Source of the DNA: Shewanella sp. Arc9-LZ
GTDB lineage: Bacteria; Pseudomonadota; Gammaproteobacteria; Enterobacterales; Shewanellaceae
Length of the DNA stretch: 64,000 nt
NCBI RefSeq assembly: GCF_010092445.1
Contig: NZ_CP048031.1
Coordinates: forward strand, 4,278,001 to 4,342,000
Direction: 5' to 3'
Shown here: positions 9,658 through 16,889 of the stretch, piece after piece
Layout: the number at the start of each line of letters is the position of its first letter
Numbering within the stretch: the stretch's first letter is position 1
Notes under the pieces: generated by a model
What the model saw: the letters and a program-made list of their open reading frames with translations, nothing else
Databases searched by the model: none
Told to the model about the DNA's origin: nothing
Position numbers and translations under genes: made by a program

Positions 9658-10068
9658 TTACAAGCTTTCTAAGAATATTTGCCAAGTAAAAAATAACAAC
9701 CACAGAAGGCCAAGCATAAAAGCGACATCTTCTTTAATCGATGAGCCAAACTCTGAGCTATTATCACCAAAAAAGTAACCTACTGGTTTGGAATATATTA
9801 CTGCCGCTAAGCATAAACCTGGCACAAGATAATACAGCACCCAATCTTCTAAATACGTGCTTGTTTCATCGACACCCATTACAACGTAACTGTGCCCATA
9901 CATTAGCAAATAGACTACGTATACAAGTACAAGAATAACGGCAAAATACTTACCCCATTTCCATTTTTTTAAGTTATCCGAAAGCGATAAATCGAATTCA
10001 TGATTTGAATAAATGCCAAAAAAGATCAATGGCAGCATCAGTAAACAAATGCCTAGAAAAGTACTCAA
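9658..10068 (-). CDS. Hypothetical membrane protein in cassette-like array
   Basis: 136 residues with about four hydrophobic segments (near residues 2-18, 36-56, 75-95 and 113-132). I do not recognise the family. The start is a TTG at 10068 with GGAG about 11 bases upstream, so the exact start is unsure; an ATG 10 codons further in is an alternative. It follows the attC-like site at 10121-10276 in the minus direction, so it would be the last cassette of the array. Confidence 0.6.
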   Translation of the reverse strand: MSTFLGICLLMLPLIFFGIYSNHEFDLSLSDNLKKWKWGKYFAVILVLVYVVYLLMYGHSYVVMGVDETSTYLEDWVLYYLVPGLCLAAVIYSKPVGYFFGDNSSEFGSSIKEDVAFMLGLLWLLFFTWQIFLESL

Positions 10069-10103
10069 AATACAGCTCGCTCCAGAAATTTAATAATGGG
10101 AAT

Positions 10104-10126
10104 TTAATAATGGGTGGCATGGTTAA
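10104..10126. repeat. Cassette-associated repeat, copy 2
   Basis: Carries AATGGGTGGCATGGTTAA and overlaps the R'-like end of the attC candidate at 10121-10276. In the minus direction it reads on from GGGCGTTA into CCATGCCACCCATT, immediately ahead of the 136-residue ORF. Confidence 0.7.
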
Positions 10127-10276
10127 CGCCCAAAGTTTACCCTGCCCCCACTAAATTCACCTTTAAATTCACTTTTATAAGCGATTAAAAGAAGTAGTGA
10201 ATGATCAAAAAAACAACTATTTATTGTCCTACTTTAATGACTTCTTGTACAAAAAATTATTCTTTCTTTGTTAGAT
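10121..10276 (-). repeat. Candidate attC recombination site (156 nt)
   Basis: Read on the minus strand it starts with ATCTAAC, a perfect RYYYAAC R'' box that overlaps the end of the lipoprotein gene, and ends with CTTTGGGCGTTAACC. AACAAAG pairs with CTTTGGGCGTT. The GGGCGTTA end is the same as in Vibrio-type attC repeats. The R' box has one mismatch to GTTRRRY. Confidence 0.6.
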
Positions 10277-10799
10277 AATTAACATAGTTAATTTCACTTG
10301 TATGATTTGACTCGAAAGCATAGCCTTCATAGGTAATTGATAAGTTATTTGATAAATACAAAAGGTTATTATAAATTTCTACGTTTACAGTCATTTCCCA
10401 TAGAGGCTCTTGAAAAACTTCGACAACAATAAATTTATCATTTGTATCACGATTCGATTCGGGATAGCTGTAGGGATTAATTGTTTGTGAAATAGATTCT
10501 ACAGGGGTTCCTGCACAATCAGAGGTATCATATTTATGTTGAATTATTTCTAAATTGACACTAGTTATGACTAATTCATTTGTATAATATGCCAAATTTT
10601 TCCTTTCGCCACAATTTGATAACCATGAACCAGTTAGATCGAATGTTTCATCAATAGGCACAGAAACAATGGGAGGAGCTATACTTTCGTCTTCCACTTC
10701 AGAAGTGCCGCCACAACCGTACAATGTTACGAAGGCAATGCAAATGATGAACCTAATGAGAAAATAGTTAGTGAAGTTTATTTTAATATTAGAATACAC
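10257..10799 (-). CDS. Hypothetical lipoprotein in cassette-like array
   Basis: 180 residues with a lipoprotein signal: hydrophobic stretch then LYGCGG with the lipid-modified Cys near residue 29. The mature part begins with an acidic linker and is predicted mostly beta by eye; GSWLSNCG is a recurring opening of small secreted beta proteins. No family is recognised. The start is a GTG with AAGGA about 7 bases upstream. Codon use is A+T-rich compared with the core genes around it, as expected for acquired cassettes. Confidence 0.7.
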   Translation of the reverse strand: MYSNIKINFTNYFLIRFIICIAFVTLYGCGGTSEVEDESIAPPIVSVPIDETFDLTGSWLSNCGERKNLAYYTNELVITSVNLEIIQHKYDTSDCAGTPVESISQTINPYSYPESNRDTNDKFIVVEVFQEPLWEMTVNVEIYNNLLYLSNNLSITYEGYAFESNHTSEINYVNYLTKKE

Positions 10800-10837
10800 A
10801 GAAAATTCCTTTTATATATGTGAAGTAGATAGCACCC

Positions 10838-10881
10838 GCCTAACACTCAATGTGTAGACGTGGCTTTTAGCATTGTTTGCT
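10838..10881 (-). repeat. Short attC-like remnant
   Basis: On the minus strand AAACAATG pairs with CATTGAGTGTT and the site ends in GTTAGGC, a perfect GTTRRRY R' box. At 44 nt it is shorter than usual attC sites and its R'' box is poor, so it may be a truncated site. Confidence 0.35.
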
Positions 10882-10898
10882 AAAACTATAACCAACAA

Positions 10899-10916
10899 AA
10901 CCATGCCACCCATAAT
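10899..10916. repeat. Cassette-associated repeat, inverted copy
   Basis: AACCATGCCACCCATAAT is the reverse complement of the core found at 10104-10126 and 12876-12898. It lies 9 bases from the R' end of the attC site at 10925-11035. Confidence 0.65.
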
Positions 10917-10924
10917 TTGCATAA

Positions 10925-11035
10925 GTTCAACGCCCGGCTAAGCCGCCGAAACGGAGTTGATTGTTTTGTGCAAGCGTAGCGAAAAAGCACAAAACAAGCG
11001 ACGCAGTGGAGGTCGGATTGAGCCGCTTGTTAAAT
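10925..11035 (-). repeat. attC recombination site (111 nt, best in window)
   Basis: On the minus strand the site runs from ATTTAAC, a perfect RYYYAAC, to GTTGAAC, a perfect GTTRRRY. The outer arms AACAAGCGGCT and AGCCGGGCGTT pair imperfectly. An inner arm, TTGTTTTGTGC with GCACAAAACAA, is a perfect 11-bp inverted repeat. It starts 3 bases after the stop of the DUF2071 gene, exactly where a cassette's own attC belongs. Confidence 0.85.
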
Positions 11036-11037
11036 TT

Positions 11038-11826
11038 TTACCCAACAACAGTTGGCGGCAAGTAAATAGTAAATTCATTAATGGGCTCTATTAAAACGCT
11101 ATAAGGTGACTTTTGCTCTTCTGCTTTTACAATTCCAAGATCAGATAAAAGGTTGAAAGTAGCAGATACAAGCGTGGCTGGCTTAACTTCTAGCTCCTTG
11201 TGCCAGACTCGGTAAGTACCTAGTTTATTGTCTCTTCGATAATAAAAGCCAGCTAAAGGATGTGTTAAGTAAACCAGGGCAGACTCAACGTCGGGGAAGC
11301 CAGGAAAATCAAATTTGTCAGATTTAGATTGAACCAATTCTACCGAAGCAGCCGCCCACTCAGATGCCGTTTTCATGCGGTACTTTTCATAAAAACCACT
11401 AGTTTCATCTATCACACAGTCGAAACTAACTTTTCCAGAATGCCAAGGAAGATTCCATAGATATCTAGGCACGGCTAGAGTCCACGAGTCCAACGTCGTA
11501 CCAAGAAACCATACGCAACGCTCACCCGTTTCCTTATCGGTAATATAAATACGATAATTAGTTTGCCCCATTGTGAATTTTGGGAATGGAAACACTGCTG
11601 ATGTGAAATCTACATCAATAAACGGAACTACGGATATAAGTCCCATTTCCTGACCATTTACTTCAACTGTATCTAGCTGAAACCGCTCAGGAAATATACC
11701 TTGGAACCTCTCCGCCGGTACGGCGTAGGTGATAATTGCAAAATGCTTTAAACCACACAGAACATCTATCCCTTGTGGCTTAGGCCTCTCAATCAAATAA
11801 TCTTTTAGCTTCCGGGACTCTTGCAC
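11038..11826 (-). CDS. DUF2071 family protein (YqjF-like) in a cassette
   Basis: 262 residues, resembling the DUF2071 family, whose fold is related to acetoacetate decarboxylase. The N-terminal part with CGLKHFAIITYAVPAERFQGIFPERF and LISVVPFIDVDF (quoted in parts) is the recognisable segment. Function in this family is not established. No signal peptide is seen. The start is a GTG with AAGGA 6 bases upstream, directly after the R' end of the attC at 11841-11942. The gene is flanked by attC sites on both sides, so gene plus 10925-11035 forms a well-bounded cassette. Confidence 0.8.
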   Translation of the reverse strand: MQESRKLKDYLIERPKPQGIDVLCGLKHFAIITYAVPAERFQGIFPERFQLDTVEVNGQEMGLISVVPFIDVDFTSAVFPFPKFTMGQTNYRIYITDKETGERCVWFLGTTLDSWTLAVPRYLWNLPWHSGKVSFDCVIDETSGFYEKYRMKTASEWAAASVELVQSKSDKFDFPGFPDVESALVYLTHPLAGFYYRRDNKLGTYRVWHKELEVKPATLVSATFNLLSDLGIVKAEEQKSPYSVLIEPINEFTIYLPPTVVG

Positions 11827-11840
11827 GATACTTCCTTGAA

Positions 11841-11942
11841 ATTTAACGCCAACATATGGGGCGGCTGTAACAGAGCGAGTAACGAGTGGCGAGTAAGCCG
11901 TCCCAGCAGCCGTAGGATGCGAACATCATGTTCTTGTTATGT
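11841..11942 (-). repeat. attC recombination site (102 nt)
   Basis: On the minus strand it begins ACATAAC, one mismatch to RYYYAAC and overlapping the TAA stop of the upstream ORF, and ends GTTAAAT, a perfect GTTRRRY. The arms AACAAGAACAT and ATGTTGGCGTT pair with a few mismatches. Confidence 0.75.
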
Positions 11943-12635
11943 TTCAACTAACTGTTCTTTTAATTTACCTGATCGATGTAAATCTAAGCATACATCTAAT
12001 GCTTCATTGATGACTTTCTCATACCCTTCTTGAAGGTTATCAAGCATGCTAACACTAATAATAATTGTATTTTCAATGTGGTTTTTTAGAGTTTTTTCTG
12101 AACGTGGGTATTTACCAAAAGTAACTTCCAAAGTTTCATGATTAGGGTTTGCATAAGCACCAAATGTTCCCGAGTAGTTAGGGTGTGCATATTCAGACAA
12201 CATATCGTAGTGCCGGCCAAACTTCCCTTCGAGTTCTTTGTCCACAGACTTTATGCAAGTTAATATGTTTGTTTTTTCAGGAAACTCTTCATCTTTAGAC
12301 CACCCCAATATTAAGCTGCGTGTTCTTTCGCTGAAGTGCTTTAAATCTTTAGTTTTAACTAGGTGCGACAACTTAGTATTTAAATACCACATTACGGCCA
12401 AGGTCTCATACGCAGAACGAACCGAAACGACTGAGCCAACAAGCAACTCTACTTTGTACAAGGCATGTGCAGATTCGATCAACTCAATAAATCTATACAT
12501 TACTGCTTCACGTAAATAGTCAGCTTCAAATGTAGGCTTATAAGCTAGGTTCTTCGACAATGGCCTTACAATCACACGTCTATGTTCTTTCCATACAGAG
12601 AGACCAGCCATAGCTTCTTCTATATTTTTATACAC
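11937..12635 (-). CDS. Hypothetical protein in cassette
   Basis: 232 residues from the GTG at 12635, which has a strong AAGGAGG 5 bases upstream. A longer frame reaches a TTG at 12689, but that start falls inside the attC-like repeat at 12651-12710 and is rejected. The protein looks helical and soluble, with motifs RSAYETLAVMWYLN and MLSEYAHPNYSG. The latter two resemble the conserved Glu/His segments of DUF5677/HEPN-like helical proteins, but I cannot assign it firmly. Its stop codon overlaps the following attC. Confidence 0.75.
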   Translation of the reverse strand: MYKNIEEAMAGLSVWKEHRRVIVRPLSKNLAYKPTFEADYLREAVMYRFIELIESAHALYKVELLVGSVVSVRSAYETLAVMWYLNTKLSHLVKTKDLKHFSERTRSLILGWSKDEEFPEKTNILTCIKSVDKELEGKFGRHYDMLSEYAHPNYSGTFGAYANPNHETLEVTFGKYPRSEKTLKNHIENTIIISVSMLDNLQEGYEKVINEALDVCLDLHRSGKLKEQLVET

Positions 12636-12650
12636 TGAACCCTCCTTGAA

Positions 12651-12710
12651 ACATAACGTTTTAGTATTTATGCGTTGCGCTGTTTGCAAGGCATAAATCG
12701 CTTGTTGGAC
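12651..12710 (-). repeat. attC-like site shared with the tRNA-Ser island (copy 1)
   Basis: On the minus strand it starts GTCCAAC, a perfect RYYYAAC, and the arm ATTTATGC pairs with GCATAAAT around a 17-base loop, closing with AAC and GTT. Its R' box GTTATGT matches GTTRRRY poorly. A near-identical 59-nt copy lies at 61976-62034 in the opposite orientation, and the similarity continues about 60 bases further upstream of the site. Confidence 0.7.
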
Positions 12711-12722
12711 TTGGCCGATGCC

Positions 12723-13236
12723 ACATCCAAATTAATCGGTATGATTTATGCTATAGGAATTTGCTTTTTAACGGTAGTGGTATTTTGTACAACCTTTCGG
12801 CTAATCGTCTGTTCTGGTTAACCTTTTAAGGTGGATTTTGTTGGCTTTCATCTTTTTCCATTGTTCGATTATAATTTAACAATGGGTGGCATGGTTAAAG
12901 ACCGTGTTTCCAATCATTCCCGAGATAAAGCGCAGATTAGCGACGCGCAGCTGCCCCTGTTGTCAGCAACCAATGCGCTTTATGGGCATAGTGAAACGAC
13001 CGACAAACTTACGGCTCACAACCTAACGCGGGAAATGATAATAAGAATAATGGCTTAATCAATACGATGAAGGAGTTAATTTAAGATACTGAAAGTATAG
13101 CGTTAAAAATTAGCAGAGGGGCTAAGGGAGCTTGCTGACTACAGAAAATTAGCACGATAACTATCACATCAAACAGCGCGTTTTCTCGAGCTGTTAATTA
13201 CATAATAAAGAGTCACTCTCAGGTGTTCGGGCTTGT
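12723..13236. other. Cassette-region spacer without a convincing gene
   Basis: No ORF here has a ribosome site and plausible composition. The segment holds the repeat at 12876-12898 and a possible attC end (GCGTTAGGT on the minus strand, near 13030). A 75-codon plus-strand frame at 12831-13058 runs through the repeat and is not called. Near 12733-12780 the minus strand encodes, after an in-frame stop, ANSYSINHTD-stop, which matches the tail of the 40-residue ORF at 61832-61954. Confidence 0.55.
12876..12898. repeat. Cassette-associated repeat, copy 3
   Basis: Carries AATGGGTGGCATGGTTAA, identical in the core to the copy at 10104-10126. Here the flank reads GGTCTTTAACC on the minus strand in place of GGGCGTTAACC, so the attC end next to it is degraded or absent. 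Confidence 0.65.
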
Positions 13237-13291
13237 TCAACACTTGGGATAAGGACGCGGCTTCGCGCGGCCTATCCTTATTAGTTATGTA
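13237..13291 (-). repeat. Candidate attC site or GC-rich terminator hairpin
   Basis: On the minus strand ATAACTAATAAGGATAGG and the segment ending CCTTATCCCAAGTGTTG form an imperfect palindrome with AAC and GTT at its ends and a GC-rich CCGCG core. It directly follows the 3' end of the CPXCG pseudogene. It could also simply be a terminator. Confidence 0.5.
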
Positions 13292-13295
13292 TTTA

Positions 13296-13491
13296 TTAAA
13301 ACGCGTCATCGTCACTATAAACATTAACTGATAGTTCGCCATTAACACTTTCAGAAATTAAGAAATTTATAGGTTTACAACATACTGCAATCTTCAATAT
13401 ATTGCTGGTCCGAATCTGATGGATCAATCAGAACTTTAATGACCTCTCCACAGTAAGGACACCTAATAGATTTTTCAGCTAATTGATTCAA
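13296..13491 (-). pseudogene. CPXCG motif-containing cysteine-rich protein, frameshifted
   Basis: The first frame starts at a TTG (13491) and encodes EKSIRCPYCGEVIKVLIDPS then DSDQQYIEDC before ending at a TAA (13375-13377). In another frame, starting right after that Cys, the minus strand continues VCCKPINFLIS, then VNGELSVNVYSDDDAF-stop, which is the rest of the same small zinc-ribbon-like family (CPxCG and a later CC pair). A loss of two bases near 13390 explains the break. The intact protein would be about 65 residues. A sequencing error is the alternative. Confidence 0.75.
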
Positions 13492-13977
13492 TTTCTACGG
13501 TTCCCCTATTTGCCTAAATACAGACAGCTTATTGAACAGCTCGCCCAATAAAGCCGACCGTTTAAGTTATTGATTTATATCATCCTACATTCTCAATCTC
13601 ATTGAAGTAAAGCAATTTAATGACTCTTACACTCAAATATAAAACTGAAATTGCGCGTTAAAAGTATCGAATTTAAATGCTAAAAAATTAAATTAAACAA
13701 TATCAATAAATTAGAATTATTCTATTTTTCTCACCGTACTACTTTAGTTCGATTTTGATTACGTTTTTATGTTTCTAGCAAACGAACGACGAGCTTCCAG
13801 TGGTACGCAACAAAGCGCTTTGTGTTCTTTTTTCGTTTGAAATTAATGGAGTCAGAATAAACTTTATTGGTTAGCAACCAATCCAAAATTGTCATCACAT
13901 TTGACTATCATTAATGGCGCCGTTAACTTGAACAGAGTAAAAAACTCATCACGTATCAAATTAACCCAAGGGATCAC
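13492..13977. other. A+T-rich intergenic region
   Basis: No ORF, RNA gene or repeat is supported here. It includes the upstream region of the gene at 13978 and is notably A+T-rich around 13660-13740. Confidence 0.5.
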
Positions 13978-14586
13978 ATGAATATACTGCAACGTTATAA
14001 CCTACTGTCCACCAGCATATTAATGTGTTGTTTCTTTTTTAGTGCGGGAGTATTTAGTTCGGGTGTGAATAGCTCGGAAGTGAATAGTGTCGATATGAAC
14101 CGCGCAAGCAGCATGGCCAACATTGATACCAGCAAACTTGGCGACATAAAAGCAATTAAATTTAATAACCAGCAAGTCATTACCGCAGGTTTACCCACAG
14201 AGCCGCAATTTGCACAACTTGCTCAAGCGGGTATCAAAACCGTGATTAATCTTATTCCTAATGACAATCCGCATGCATTACAAAATGAGCAGCAAATAGT
14301 GACTCAACTCGGTATGAACTATCACAATATTAGCGTGGACTGGCAGCAGCCTACACAAGAAAATCTACAGCAATTTTTTAGCCTGATGGAACAGAATGGC
14401 GACGCCCCCGTGTTAGTGCATTGCGCTGCTAATTATCGTGCATCAGCCTTTTATTATTTATACCAAACCCGCCAAAACAAAGCACCGACGATGGCCGAAG
14501 CACTCACCCCTTGGGGCGACTTACAACAAAGCTTTGCTGAATATCCTCAGTGGAAAAAACTGATTGAAGACGTACAAGCTCAATAA
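13978..14586 (+). CDS. Exported protein tyrosine phosphatase-like protein
   Basis: 202 residues with an N-terminal signal peptide (hydrophobic residues about 10-27). The core matches the DUF442/beta-lactamase-hydrolase-like phosphatase group: FNNQQVITAGLPTEPQFAQLA and AGIKTVINLIPND open the domain and VLVHCAANYRAS carries the HCx4R catalytic loop with the nucleophilic Cys near residue 146. It probably acts in the periplasm. The in vivo substrate is unknown. The Ser/Val/Asn repeats after the signal look like a low-complexity linker. Confidence 0.8.
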   Translation: MNILQRYNLLSTSILMCCFFFSAGVFSSGVNSSEVNSVDMNRASSMANIDTSKLGDIKAIKFNNQQVITAGLPTEPQFAQLAQAGIKTVINLIPNDNPHALQNEQQIVTQLGMNYHNISVDWQQPTQENLQQFFSLMEQNGDAPVLVHCAANYRASAFYYLYQTRQNKAPTMAEALTPWGDLQQSFAEYPQWKKLIEDVQAQ

Positions 14587-14682
14587 ACAGATTAGTATAT
14601 ATATCGATAATATTGTGATGGTACGATAAAGTAATTTAAGGCTCGTCATGTACCTACAGTTTGTTTTAAGGAAAAAACAACT

Positions 14683-15360
14683 ATGTTGAAATCGATTATC
14701 GCCTTTGTTTGTGTTTTATTTTTTACTTATTTTTGCTACTCATATTTTAATCAACAAGCTACTGAACCTATTATTCTGCCTGATATCGCACCGACAATGA
14801 ATTCTGAACTGCAAACTTCATCAGATAATCACATACCGAATACAGATAAAGAGATAATCGCAGAAGTAACCAATAATATTGAATTCACAACAAATTTAGT
14901 CGATGAGGATAATGAAGATTTCTTCAACCAATTTACCCATTTGAATAAAAGTCATTTTCAGAGTTCTGAACAGTTAACATCAGGCTTCATAAATAAAGAT
15001 GGAGCTGTATCTCAAATTGCTTTAGAAGAAACATTCCGCGTGAATGACTTTGAAAACTTTATTGAACGTATTAATTCAATTGAAAAGTCTGAAGATGCAG
15101 CAATGCGGGAAAGCCTTTTATCCGAGAGTTTGTATAAATTAGAGGGAATTCACGTTTATTCGGAAAGTTACTCTTGCGCTGGAAAAATTTGTTTAGTGTC
15201 TTTTAACTTTGATGGTAATGACGAAAGTGCCAGTGAATTGTCTAAATTTATTGATAACTATTCCTTTACCAATATCATTGAAGGTGAAAATGGTTCTAAA
15301 CAATTTAGAGCAGTTTACATTGAATCAGATGATCCATCTACACTCAGCCTAAGTTACTAA
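14683..15360 (+). CDS. Hypothetical protein with N-terminal membrane anchor
   Basis: 225 residues. A single hydrophobic segment at about 4-18 anchors or exports the protein; the rest is acidic and hydrophilic. Two Cys (CAGKIC near residues 166-171) could form a disulfide. AAGGA lies about 9 bases before the ATG. I recognise no domain. It follows the phosphatase-like gene by 96 bases and may be cotranscribed. Confidence 0.7.
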   Translation: MLKSIIAFVCVLFFTYFCYSYFNQQATEPIILPDIAPTMNSELQTSSDNHIPNTDKEIIAEVTNNIEFTTNLVDEDNEDFFNQFTHLNKSHFQSSEQLTSGFINKDGAVSQIALEETFRVNDFENFIERINSIEKSEDAAMRESLLSESLYKLEGIHVYSESYSCAGKICLVSFNFDGNDESASELSKFIDNYSFTNIIEGENGSKQFRAVYIESDDPSTLSLSY

Positions 15361-15621
15361 TAGTCATAGATTAAGCCACCAGCAGTTCCTCTAGAACTTC
15401 ACCCGACGACACCATTGGGCATGTCGGAGGCTATAAGTACAAAACATAAAAGAATAGAGCTGGATTGCGGCTCAAAAGCATTACCGGAATAACGGTGGTT
15501 TTGGCCCGTGCAGGGTGGAACCTTGCTATCTTAATTCAAACGGAGTTTGAAAAGTCAGGTGTAAGCGAAGCGCCACGACCTTAGTGGCCGCAGGCCATAT
15601 CTAAAAAATAAAGAAAATCAC

Positions 15622-16602
15622 TTACTGTTGAGTATGAAAACCTTTCAAATCCATCTTATACAAGGGTGCTGGGATCATCTCTGAGGTGATAAAAACACTG
15701 TTACCATCTTGGCTGAAACCCACGGCTTCAGCTTGTTTTATCGCTGGCAGAGAAATCTCTTGTGGTGGCGTAGAAAACAGCGTTAACCAATCACCTGGCT
15801 CAGGTTGAGTAAAATAGAACGCGTGAGTGTAGGTTAATACCACCGCCGATAAACCATCAGCTGATATATCCATGGCTGTGGGTTTCCCGGCAAAACCAAT
15901 CCAGGTATAGATACTGGCGTAATCGAGCATGGCTGTTGGTAATGGCGCGATTTCGCCTAGCCTTTTGGCTTGTTTGTTAATAATTTGAACCGATGAATTG
16001 CTTGAAGCGCTTTGCCCTAAAACCGGAGCGATTAAAGGCAGCTCGAATAATATTGGCAGTTTATCGCGTTTGCTCAGTAACAGTATTTTTTGCTTGGCGA
16101 CATCAACGGCCACAGATTCACAATCGTGTGCACCATCTGGGTAGGTAAATGTCATGCTCCAAACGGGTTTAGCCGCCAGTGTTTTTTGTCCATTAAGCTG
16201 GCTTAAATCTGGCTCTTTGATCAGATGTAACTGATATTGCGATCGTTTAGCTTGATTATCACCCACATCGGCGATCAATAAATACGACTCACCTTGATAA
16301 ACGAACGAGGCGATGTCTTCCCAATCGTTATTCTTAACGCCTGTAATGTTAACTGTCGCCAACTGATGACCTTGGGTATCGATGGCAAAAATTCTTGCTG
16401 TGTCGCCACTGTCGTTATGTACCCACAATATATTGTCGTTGAGCCGCGATACCGCCAAACCACTGGCTTCGTCAATAGTCGGGGCAGTAATGCTACCCGC
16501 TTGGGTCATGCCTATCGGCATAGCACATGCACTGGTCGATAACGCCAACATCACATATATACACAGCTTTAACGGGGTGAACAGGGGCAGTATTTTGGGC
16601 AT
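15622..16602 (-). CDS. Beta-propeller-like putative lipoprotein
   Basis: About 326 residues with an N-terminal signal ending LSTSACA, which fits a lipobox. The repeated pattern of strands and motifs such as DEASGLAVSRLNDNILWVHND, DNDWEDIASF-like NNDWEDIA and VGDNQAKRSQY (each in part) resembles the SdiA-regulated/YncE-like propeller proteins. No enzymatic residues are evident. The ATG at 16602 is preferred over a GTG two codons upstream, but the evidence is slight. A terminator upstream (16748-16784) separates it from the TonB receptor gene. Confidence 0.7.
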   Translation of the reverse strand: MPKILPLFTPLKLCIYVMLALSTSACAMPIGMTQAGSITAPTIDEASGLAVSRLNDNILWVHNDSGDTARIFAIDTQGHQLATVNITGVKNNDWEDIASFVYQGESYLLIADVGDNQAKRSQYQLHLIKEPDLSQLNGQKTLAAKPVWSMTFTYPDGAHDCESVAVDVAKQKILLLSKRDKLPILFELPLIAPVLGQSASSNSSVQIINKQAKRLGEIAPLPTAMLDYASIYTWIGFAGKPTAMDISADGLSAVVLTYTHAFYFTQPEPGDWLTLFSTPPQEISLPAIKQAEAVGFSQDGNSVFITSEMIPAPLYKMDLKGFHTQQ

Positions 16603-16747
16603 TAACACGGGTCCATTGAGATATCAGTAACGAGCAAGCCAGTATTCTACCCAATTTGAAATAGAAAAGTGCCAATGTTTACACTGAGGTTAATTTATTT
16701 ATTCGTTAGATAAGCTGAGTTTGTGTAGCGTTATCTTGTTATTAAAC

Positions 16748-16784
16748 AAAAAAGGCCACTTTCTTTGTTCCGAAGAAAGTGGCC
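16748..16784 (-). terminator. Intrinsic terminator after the TonB receptor gene
   Basis: GGCCACTTTCTT pairs with AAGAAAGTGGCC around a 7-base loop and is followed by a T-run on the minus strand. Confidence 0.85.
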
Positions 16785-16889
16785 GTGCACATTTTTAGCG
16801 ATTGAAATGATGAGTAAAAACCGCTAAAAACAAGTACTCTTTTAAACGTGACTCATGAACGTGACGATTACATATGGCTATTAAACGTA

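Noticed and set aside
10285..10460. Possible toxin-antitoxin or phage gene within the array lipoprotein
   Set aside because: The ORF has a clear lipoprotein signal and no toxin, antitoxin or phage motif.
12636..12689. N-terminal extension of the 232-residue cassette ORF from a TTG at 12689
   Set aside because: The extension lies inside the attC-like repeat that is also found at 62 kb, and a strong AAGGAGG sits ahead of the GTG at 12635.
12831..13058. 75-codon plus-strand ORF
   Set aside because: It runs through the cassette-associated repeat, has no recognisable domain, and is on the opposite strand from every other gene of the array.
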